NCBI GenBank assembly: GCA_902489855.1
Contig: CABUBS010000037.1
Location: 1-13,573, forward strand
Reading direction: 5' to 3'
Length of the DNA stretch: 13,573 bases
From: an uncultured Collinsella sp.
GTDB taxonomy: Bacteria; Actinomycetota; Coriobacteriia; Coriobacteriales; Coriobacteriaceae
Shown here in pieces: positions 4,615-10,359 of this stretch. Position 1 is the stretch's first letter; each line of letters begins with the position of its first letter. Below the pieces are notes generated by a model, which had not been told where the DNA came from, ran no database searches, and worked only from the letters and a program-made list of their open reading frames with translations. The translations under genes were made by a program, and so were the position numbers.

Positions 4615-5440
4615 GCTTCGAGCCGCACTCGACACATCCGATGCCGTGGTAATCGGTGCTGGCGCGGGGCTTTCCACCGCAGCGGGTTATACCTATTCGG
4701 GCGAGCGTTTCGAGAGGCTCTTTGGTGACTTTGCCGTACGCTACGGCTTTACCGATATGTATTCCGGCGGCTTCTATCCCTATGATTCGCTCGAGGAGTA
4801 CTGGGCGTTTTGGAGCCGCTACATTATGTGCAACCGATACGATCCCGTACCAACGCCGCTCTACGAACAACTCTTGGACATAGTGCGCGGACGCGACTAC
4901 TTTGTGCTAACCACGAACGTGGACCATTGTTTCCAGCGCGCCGGCTTTGACAAGCAGCGGCTCTTCTACACGCAGGGAGACTACGGCCTGTTCCAGTGCA
5001 GCAAGCCCTGCTGCCAGGAGACATGGGACAACGAAGAGCTCGTACGCCGTATGGCCGCCGACCAACAGGACCTGCGCATTCCGTCTGCGCTTGTGCCCCA
5101 TTGCCCTCACTGTGGGGCCCCGCTTACGATGAATCTGCGCGCCGACGCTACGTTTGTCCAGGACAAGGGTTGGTACGCTGCCTCCGATCGCTACCAGGAT
5201 TTCCTGCGCCGCCACAGCAATATGCGAGTTCTGTTCTTGGAGCTTGGCGTAGGCGGCAACACGCCCGTCATCATCAAGTACCCGCTTTGGCAGATGACGG
5301 CCAAAAACGAGCGCGCCACGTACGCGTGCGTTAACCTTGGCGAAGCAGTCGCTCCGGCAGAAATCGCCAATCGCAGCATTCTGATCGACGCCGGCGCCGA
5401 GCGCGTAATAGAAGCACTTGCCGTTCAAGCCGTCAGATAG
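4556..5440 (+). CDS. Class M sirtuin (SirTM), probable protein ADP-ribosyltransferase
   Basis: This 294-residue Sir2-fold protein is predicted to use NAD+ to ADP-ribosylate a protein rather than deacetylate it. NAD-binding features are GAGAGLS (34-40) and TTNVDHCFQRAG (119-130, matching the TQNIDGLHQRAG of ordinary sirtuins). Where deacetylases have the catalytic His of the LHG motif, this protein has Gln140 (YTQGDYG), as described for SirTM enzymes. A zinc-binding module is formed by C148 and C152/C153 with C183 and C186 (CPHCG), and ELGVGGNTP (229-237) is the second NAD-binding loop. The start ATG at 4556 lies inside the macrodomain gene and has AAGGTGA six bases upstream. Characterised relatives act on a lipoylated GcvH-like protein encoded nearby; none is present here. 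The 3' end is followed by the composite repeat. Confidence 0.85.
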   Translation: MFFSRLTRQSTATFSKQIDKLRAALDTSDAVVIGAGAGLSTAAGYTYSGERFERLFGDFAVRYGFTDMYSGGFYPYDSLEEYWAFWSRYIMCNRYDPVPTPLYEQLLDIVRGRDYFVLTTNVDHCFQRAGFDKQRLFYTQGDYGLFQCSKPCCQETWDNEELVRRMAADQQDLRIPSALVPHCPHCGAPLTMNLRADATFVQDKGWYAASDRYQDFLRRHSNMRVLFLELGVGGNTPVIIKYPLWQMTAKNERATYACVNLGEAVAPAEIANRSILIDAGAERVIEALAVQAVR

Positions 5441-5465
5441 CAGAGGCGATACCGCCTTTAAACAT

Positions 5466-5582
5466 GTACGTCAGCATCCAAAAACGACATTTTTCGACAT
5501 CTTTGGATGCTGACGTACAACTTTTGGGTAGTCATCGGGGACGTTCTTAAATGACTAGTCGTTAAAGAACACCCAACGACTA
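5466..5582. repeat. Composite two-hairpin repeat between convergent genes (copy 2)
   Basis: Hairpin 1 (5466-5482 with 5502-5518) has a perfect 17-bp stem with GTACGTCAGCATCCAAA and is followed by AACTTTTGGG. Hairpin 2 (5529-5582) matches copy 1 in the left arm and loop (GGGGACGTTCTTAAATGACT), but its right arm has decayed to AAGAACACCCAACGACTA. Its last base lies one nucleotide before the stop codon of the - strand dihydrouridine synthase gene, and it begins 26 bp after the + strand sirtuin stop. As with copy 1, it separates a convergent pair and probably ends both transcripts. Confidence 0.75.
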
Positions 5583-5583
5583 G

Positions 5584-6543
5584 TTAGCCGTGGAAGCGGG
5601 CTGTGGGCGCGAGCGGTTGCTCGCGGAAGACGCGGTCGACGGCGGCGCGGTATTCGTCGACCTTTTTGGTCTTGCGCACAAGCTTGTGGACGGTGGCGGG
5701 ATCGGCGAAGGCACACTTGGCGTAGAACCACCACTCCTTCATACGAAAGACCGCGTTGCCGCCAATCTCCTCTGCATAGGCCGCGAACAGCGTATCGTGG
5801 AAGCGCTGGAGCTCGGCGGTCGTGGCTGCAGGGCCGCCCTTGACCATGCGGGCCAGCGCAGGGTTCGCGAGCAAGCCGCGCCCCAGCATCACATGGCGCG
5901 TGCCGGGATAGGCCTCCACCAGCGCGTCCATGTCCTCAAGATCAAAAATGTCGCCGTTATAGGCCACCGGGAACGGCGCACGCGTGAGCGTCTCGCCGTA
6001 ATACTCTTTGCGCAGCGAACCCGCGTAGCGGTCCTTTTGCACACGCGGATGCACGATTAGCTCCGCCAGCGGCATGCGGCAGTAAAGGTCGAGCACGCGC
6101 TCGTACTCCCCGTCATCCTCGAGCCCCAGCCTGGTCTTAACGGACACCGGCAACGGCGAGCGCTCGCACACATCGCTCAAGAACACCTCGAGCTCATCCA
6201 AGTTACGCAAGAAACCCGAGCCCTTGCCCTTGGCAACAACCGTCCCAGAAGGGCAGCCAAGATTGAGGTTGACCTCGCGATAGCCCATGTCGGCGAGCAC
6301 CTGCGCCGCCCACACAAACTCGTCCGCATTCTTGGACATAAGCTGGGGGACGACGTTGAGTCCCTGGTTGTTGGCCGGGTCGACTTCCTTAAACGCCTTG
6401 CCGCCAAAGCGATTGCCCACCCGCGGCGGTGGCAAAAACGGCGTGTAGTAGCAGTCGAGCGCGCCAAAGCACTCCGCATGCACGCGACGGAACACATGCC
6501 CGGTAATCCCCTCCATGGGGGCCAGCGATAGAATCATCAACAT
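5584..6543 (-). CDS. tRNA-dihydrouridine synthase
   Basis: This 319-residue FMN-dependent enzyme reduces specific uridines to dihydrouridine in the D-loop or variable region of tRNAs, using NAD(P)H. Family signatures are visible from the N-terminus: LAPMEGITGHVFRRV (7-21), NLNLGCPSG with catalytic C97, the KTRLG FMN-phosphate region (137-141), IVHPRVQKDRYAG (163-175), YNGDIF (195-200) and MLGRGLLANP. Length is normal for the family. Several start codons are clustered (TTG 6546, ATG 6543, ATG 6537) behind a weak GAAAG; I use ATG 6543, and 6537 is equally plausible. The upstream flank is a perfect 33-nt palindrome, and the 3' end abuts a composite repeat shared with the convergent sirtuin gene. 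The exact tRNA target cannot be read from sequence. Confidence 0.92.
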   Translation of the reverse strand: MLMILSLAPMEGITGHVFRRVHAECFGALDCYYTPFLPPPRVGNRFGGKAFKEVDPANNQGLNVVPQLMSKNADEFVWAAQVLADMGYREVNLNLGCPSGTVVAKGKGSGFLRNLDELEVFLSDVCERSPLPVSVKTRLGLEDDGEYERVLDLYCRMPLAELIVHPRVQKDRYAGSLRKEYYGETLTRAPFPVAYNGDIFDLEDMDALVEAYPGTRHVMLGRGLLANPALARMVKGGPAATTAELQRFHDTLFAAYAEEIGGNAVFRMKEWWFYAKCAFADPATVHKLVRKTKKVDEYRAAVDRVFREQPLAPTARFHG

Positions 6544-6556
6544 CAACTTTCAAATC

Positions 6557-6589
6557 AATGTGACAAAGGGACCGTCCCTTTGTCACATT
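6557..6589. repeat. 33-nt perfect palindrome (GTGACAAAGGGAC element)
   Basis: AATGTGACAAAGGGAC (6557-6572) mirrors GTCCCTTTGTCACATT (6574-6589) around base 6573. It lies between the membrane miniprotein gene (stop at 6645) and the dihydrouridine synthase start, only 14 bp from the latter. No T-tract follows on either strand, so it is not a textbook terminator. I recall palindromes of this type as recurrent in Collinsella-like genomes. It may be a REP-like element or a processing site separating the two transcripts. Confidence 0.6.
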
Positions 6590-6644
6590 TGTACATCATT
6601 CGAGTGTTTATTTTGGCACAGCGGCGCAGGCAATCCCATGCATG

Positions 6645-6800
6645 TTATTCGTCCTTGGGCAGCGGCTTCATGCTCCAAAAGATGACGTTCATAATGATGA
6701 CAATCACCAAGACAACACCATTGGCCACCCAAAAGCCCATGTTGAGCCCAAGCCACTCCGTAGTCCCAAACAAATCGATCCAAATCTGAGCCCAGTTCAT
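6645..6800 (-). CDS. 51-residue single-pass membrane miniprotein, downstream of mgtA
   Basis: The protein has an amphipathic, Trp-rich N-terminus (MNWAQIWIDLFGTTEW), one strong transmembrane helix (about residues 22-43, WVANGVVLVIVIIMNVIFW) and a short charged tail (KPLPKDE). The start ATG at 6800 is set by GAGGAG seven bases upstream; extending the frame further would overlap the mgtA coding end. It begins 28 bp after the mgtA stop codon and must share its transcript. I do not recognise the family. By analogy with small membrane peptides that bind MgtA or Kdp-type pumps (MgtS, MgtR, KdpF), it may stabilise or regulate the ATPase; that is inference from position and topology only. Confidence 0.75.
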   Translation of the reverse strand: MNWAQIWIDLFGTTEWLGLNMGFWVANGVVLVIVIIMNVIFWSMKPLPKDE

Positions 6801-6828
6801 GTAAACGCTCCTCTCTACATCGAAGTCA

Positions 6829-9597
6829 CTACAGCAGCTCGCCGTAACGCTTGACATAGGCCTTCTTAAGGCTCGTCGCCAGCGCCATGTACAGCAAGAT
6901 GCACGGAATCAGGAACAAGAAGTACTCGATGGGCAGTGCTCCCAGACCCAGCGTGGGGCCAAGCGGGCTAAACGGGATCAGCGTGAGCAGTGCAATGCCG
7001 GTCATCGTGAGCAGCATCACCGGAGCCGAGGCACGACTCTGGATAAACGGCAACTTGGGCGTGCGAATCATATGGATAACCAAAGTCTGGCTCCACATGG
7101 ATTCGACGAACCAACCAGCCTGGAACAGCGCGATGTAGGCCAGCTGCATCTGCTCCAGCGCGGCACCCGAGTAGACGCTCGCCAGCTCGTTGAACAGTAC
7201 ACCGTGGCTCACAAACAGGGGGCAGAAGACAAAGTACATAAAGATGTAGGTCATAAAGTCGAAGATGGAGCTGGTGGGCCCAATCCAGATCATGAACCTG
7301 CCGACACTCGAGGCATCCCAGGCACGTGGCACGCGCAGGAACTCCTCGTCCACGTTGTCCCAGGGAATCGCCAGGCAGCTGCAGTCATAAATCAAATTGA
7401 GCAAGATCAGCTGAATGCTCATCATGGGCAAGAACGGCAGCAGGGCAGACGCGGCAAGTACGCTGAACATGTTGCCGAAGTTGGAGCTCGCGGTCATCTT
7501 GATGTACTTGATCATGTTGGCGTAGGTCTTACGCCCCTCGACGATGCCCTCCTCGAGCACCATCAGATCCTTCTCGAGCAAGATGATGTCGGCGGACTCC
7601 TTAGCAACGTCGACGGCCGTGTCGACCGAGATGCCGATGTCAGACGACTTCATGGCTGAGGCGTCGTTGATACCGTCGCCCATATAGCCCACCACATGCC
7701 CGTTCGCACGCAGGACGGAAACGACGCGCGACTTTTGGTCGGGCGTGAGCTTGGCGAAGACCTGCACATCCTCGGCCCGGCGAGCGAGCTCGGCGTCATC
7801 CATGTCAGCGATGTCACTGCCGAGCAACATGTTGTTGACCTGCAGCCCCACCTGTTTGCAGATGGTACGCGTAACCTTCTCGTTGTCGCCAGTCAGGATC
7901 TTGGTGGCAACGCCGTGATTGCGCAGCGCCTCGATCGCATCGGCCGTCGACTCTTTGGGCGGATCCAAAAAGGCCAGGTAGCCGATTAGGACCATGTCGC
8001 GCTCATCCTCGGCGCTAAAGGCACCGGCGGGTGACGGGTTGGACTTTTGAGCAATCGCCAGCACACGGAAACCGTCGTCATTAAGGTCGGAAACTGTCGC
8101 CAGAATGCGCTCGCGCACCTCGTCGTCCAGCACATGAACGCCGCCGTCGATCTCGGCATGCGAGCACACCGACAGCATTTCCTCGACCGCGCCCTTGGTA
8201 ACCATCTGGGTCTTGCCGCTGCGATCGCGCACCACCGTGGTGAGGCGACGGCGCGTAAAGTCGAACGGCACCTCATCGACCTTCACGTAGGCCTCGGAAA
8301 GATCGGTGAGACTCGGGTCGTTTTGCTCCTCTTCCTCCGTGCACTTGATGATCGCCAGATCCATCAGATTCTTGTAGCCCGTCTGGAAATAGCTGTTGAG
8401 GTAGGCGTGGCGCAAAACGCGCGAATCCTCCTGGCCGTCGATGTTCCAGTGATACTCCAGCACCACCTGGTCCTGCGTAAGCGTGCCGGTCTTGTCGGTG
8501 CACAGCACGTCCATCGCGCCAAAGTTTTGAATCGAGTTGAGGTTCTTAACGATCGTCTGCTTTTTACTCATGGCAACCGCGCCCTTGGCAAGGCACGTGG
8601 TAACGATCATGGGCAGCATCTCGGGCGTCAGACCCACGGCAATGCTGATGGCGAACAGGCCGGCATCGAGCCAATTGCCCTTCGTGACGCCGTTGATCAA
8701 AAAGACAAACGGAACCATTACCATCATAAAGCGGATGAGCACCCACGAGACGCTGTTGACGCCCTTGGAAAAGCTCGTCTCCGCAGCGTCGTCGGACAGG
8801 CTCGACGCCATGGAACCAAACAGGGTCTGCTCGCCCACGCTAAAGACGAGCGCCGTCGCGCTGCCCGATATCACGCTGCTGCCCATGAGGGCAATGTTCT
8901 CGAACGACGTGGCCGAATCGGACTCGGTGCAGGTCGTGGGGACCTTCTCGACCGGCTCGCTCTCGCCCGTCAGGCTGGCCTGGCCCACAAAGAGGTCCTT
9001 GGCCTCGATAATCCTCACGTCGGCGGGAATCATGTCACCGGCGGACAGATGCACGATGTCGCCGACCACCACGTCGTCGATGGGAATCTCGGTCCTGGGG
9101 ACATCCTTGCGGGTGACCGTCACGGTGGTCGTGATCATGTCGAGCAGCTTTTCGGCCGCATTGCCGCTACGCGCTTCCTGGACATAGCGCAGCGTGCCCG
9201 AAAGAACCACCATCGTGGTGATGATAATCACCGTCAGCGGGTCAAAGTCCTCCGGCGTGTTGCCCATCATCGACAACGCCGGGAATATCATGTCCGTCGT
9301 TGCCGAGATAATGGCTAGGAAAAACAGGATTGCCGTAAAGGGATTGACGAATGCATCCGCGAGCTTGCGGACAAGCGACTTTTTCTTGCCGCGCGTGACC
9401 ACGTTGCGTCCGTTATCGGCCTCGCTGTGCGCGACCTCGTCGCGGTCCAGACCACCCAGGTTCGAGCCCACCCAGGACATGGCGTCCATCAGCGGGATAG
9501 TTGCCGCATGCTGGATGCGGCCCTCTGCACGATGCCTGATCAGTTCGTTTTGCGCCTGGACTGCAGATGGCGTATGGCGCATATTCAGCTTCTTCAA
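6829..9597 (-). CDS. mgtA: Magnesium-importing P-type ATPase (P3B), MgtA
   Basis: This 922-residue inner-membrane pump uses ATP to bring Mg2+ into the cell. Motifs in order are the N-terminal cytosolic segment (1 to about 83), FVNPFTAILFFLAIIS as the first helix, the actuator TGES (210-213), TM4 VGLTPEMLP (321-329), the phosphorylation site DKTGTLT (D368), the nucleotide-domain VTKGAVEEM, then TGDN and GDGINDASAM in the P domain. The P3B TM6 signature LNLIYDCSCLAIPWDN is present, and the C-terminal helices are complete. Length is typical of MgtA/MgtB. The start is uncertain: TTG at 9597 has GGAG eight bases upstream, while ATG at 9582 has a weaker site. A 150-nt leader with a structured segment and mini-ORF precedes it, and a membrane miniprotein gene follows at 28 bp. 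Confidence 0.93.
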   Translation of the reverse strand: MKKLNMRHTPSAVQAQNELIRHRAEGRIQHAATIPLMDAMSWVGSNLGGLDRDEVAHSEADNGRNVVTRGKKKSLVRKLADAFVNPFTAILFFLAIISATTDMIFPALSMMGNTPEDFDPLTVIIITTMVVLSGTLRYVQEARSGNAAEKLLDMITTTVTVTRKDVPRTEIPIDDVVVGDIVHLSAGDMIPADVRIIEAKDLFVGQASLTGESEPVEKVPTTCTESDSATSFENIALMGSSVISGSATALVFSVGEQTLFGSMASSLSDDAAETSFSKGVNSVSWVLIRFMMVMVPFVFLINGVTKGNWLDAGLFAISIAVGLTPEMLPMIVTTCLAKGAVAMSKKQTIVKNLNSIQNFGAMDVLCTDKTGTLTQDQVVLEYHWNIDGQEDSRVLRHAYLNSYFQTGYKNLMDLAIIKCTEEEEQNDPSLTDLSEAYVKVDEVPFDFTRRRLTTVVRDRSGKTQMVTKGAVEEMLSVCSHAEIDGGVHVLDDEVRERILATVSDLNDDGFRVLAIAQKSNPSPAGAFSAEDERDMVLIGYLAFLDPPKESTADAIEALRNHGVATKILTGDNEKVTRTICKQVGLQVNNMLLGSDIADMDDAELARRAEDVQVFAKLTPDQKSRVVSVLRANGHVVGYMGDGINDASAMKSSDIGISVDTAVDVAKESADIILLEKDLMVLEEGIVEGRKTYANMIKYIKMTASSNFGNMFSVLAASALLPFLPMMSIQLILLNLIYDCSCLAIPWDNVDEEFLRVPRAWDASSVGRFMIWIGPTSSIFDFMTYIFMYFVFCPLFVSHGVLFNELASVYSGAALEQMQLAYIALFQAGWFVESMWSQTLVIHMIRTPKLPFIQSRASAPVMLLTMTGIALLTLIPFSPLGPTLGLGALPIEYFLFLIPCILLYMALATSLKKAYVKRYGELL

Positions 9598-9654
9598 TTG
9601 CCTTGCTCCGTTCTGTCGATCGGATGCAGAGCCGTCTAGCCGCGACGCCCGCCA

Positions 9655-9681
9655 TTAAGGTGGACCTGCGTCGGCAGACAT
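9655..9681 (-). CDS. Possible 8-codon leader peptide of mgtA ending in Pro-Pro
   Basis: The - strand reads ATG TCT GCC GAC GCA GGT CCA CCT TAA, encoding MSADAGPP. AAGG lies seven bases upstream. The two Pro codons fall inside the 3' arm of the leader's long stem (9657-9666), so ribosome pausing there would change RNA folding. Salmonella and E. coli mgtA are controlled by proline-containing leader peptides (mgtL), which makes this a sensible candidate. An ORF this short can arise by chance. Confidence 0.3.
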   Translation of the reverse strand: MSADAGPP

Positions 9682-9728
9682 CGCCCTGCCTTGCTGGTAC
9701 TGTCACTGCCGCTCACGGTCCTCACCTT
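9657..9728 (-). promoter_or_regulatory. Structured 5' leader of mgtA, candidate cis-regulatory RNA
   Basis: In the mgtA transcript, AAGGTG-AG-GACC (9728-9717) pairs with GGTC-CACCTT (9666-9657), closing a 72-nt domain with a two-base bulge. Inside, GGCAG (9690-9686) pairs with CTGCC (9677-9673), and GCGGCAG (9712-9706) offers an alternative partner for the same CTGCC. It starts with GGTGAGG as M-box RNAs do, but the other M-box core motifs are absent, so I do not call it one. Confidence 0.4.
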
Positions 9729-9760
9729 CCCTTCGCGTCTGCGACTGTCCTTAGAATAGA

Positions 9761-9802
9761 AAAGCCGCAAGACCGGGCACATGGCTGGTTTCTTGCGGCT
9801 TT
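9761..9802 (-). terminator. Intrinsic terminator of the ATPase-paralogue/winged-helix operon
   Basis: AAAGCCGCAAGA (9761-9772) is perfectly complementary to TCTTGCGGCTTT (9791-9802), with an 18-nt loop. On the - strand the stem is followed by a T-rich run (CTTTTCTATTCT), the correct polarity for ending transcription that came through 9868. It also insulates mgtA, whose own promoter must therefore lie between about 9760 and 9730. Confidence 0.75.
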
Positions 9803-9867
9803 CTTGCGATTTGGCAAGGATTGTCAGAGTGGCTTTTGGGGTCGATAGAAGCGGACGATTCAACGCG

Positions 9868-10350
9868 TTACTCGGCTATTTTATAGCCCACACCCCAAAC
9901 AGTTAGCAGGTACCGGGGATTGTCGGGCTCGTGTTCAATCTTCTTTCGGATCTTGCGGACAAAGGCCATGATGTTACTGTCATCGAGCAGATATTCGTCT
10001 TGCCATACAGCGCGATAGATTTCCTCTTTGCTAAAGACTGTGCCCCGGTTGCTCGCCAAAAAGGCCAGGATATCGAATTCTTTGGGCGTGAGCGAAACGG
10101 GCGCGCCCGACACTTTAACGGTGCGCGAAGCCAGATCGATGGAAAGATCGCCGATAACGATGGGCTCCGCAGCGGCACTTGTCTGCGAGCCGGCAACTGT
10201 CAGTTCTATGGCGGTCAGCCCGCCCGATGCGATATCGGCAAACACGGGTGCAAGTTCGAGAGCGGCGGCGCTACCGGACGAGAACAGCGCGTTGCTGAGC
10301 TCGGCGGCCTCTGCCGGCGTAATCGCTATGTTGGTTCTGTTGGTACGCAT
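9868..10350 (-). CDS. PhoB/OmpR-type winged-helix DNA-binding protein lacking a receiver domain
   Basis: This 160-residue protein has a complete C-terminal trans_reg_C domain (about residues 64-160): strand region IVIGDLSIDLASRTVKV, SLTPKEFDILAFLASNRG, the recognition-helix segment (DSNIMAFVRKIRKKIE) and the wing ending YLLTVWGVGYKIAE. The first 60 residues are Ala-rich (TPAEAAELSNALFSSGSAAALEL) and too short for a response-regulator receiver. No phospho-acceptor domain is present, so control by a histidine kinase is unlikely. The start ATG at 10350 is 9 bp after the stop of the ATPase paralogue, with only a weak GGGCGG upstream, implying coupled translation. It probably regulates the neighbouring transport genes, including mgtA, but the target and signal are unknown. 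Confidence 0.8.
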   Translation of the reverse strand: MRTNRTNIAITPAEAAELSNALFSSGSAAALELAPVFADIASGGLTAIELTVAGSQTSAAAEPIVIGDLSIDLASRTVKVSGAPVSLTPKEFDILAFLASNRGTVFSKEEIYRAVWQDEYLLDDSNIMAFVRKIRKKIEHEPDNPRYLLTVWGVGYKIAE

Positions 10351-10359
10351 AGAACCGCC

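Noticed and set aside
3829..5440. Macrodomain plus Sir2 pair as an anti-phage system (Thoeris- or SIR2-effector-like)
   Set aside because: The zinc-macrodomain signature and the His-to-Gln sirtuin match the class M ADP-ribosylation pair. No TIR, STALD or effector domain is present.
8047..9318. Long + strand open frame (423 codons) opposite mgtA
   Set aside because: It lies wholly antisense to conserved MgtA motifs, has a His/Arg/Gly-rich low-information translation and no ribosome-binding site.
9598..9757. M-box (ykoK) magnesium riboswitch in the mgtA leader
   Set aside because: Only GGTGAGG matches. The CUGCUGCCC and GACGCCAAUGGG core segments are missing, so only an unclassified structured leader is reported.
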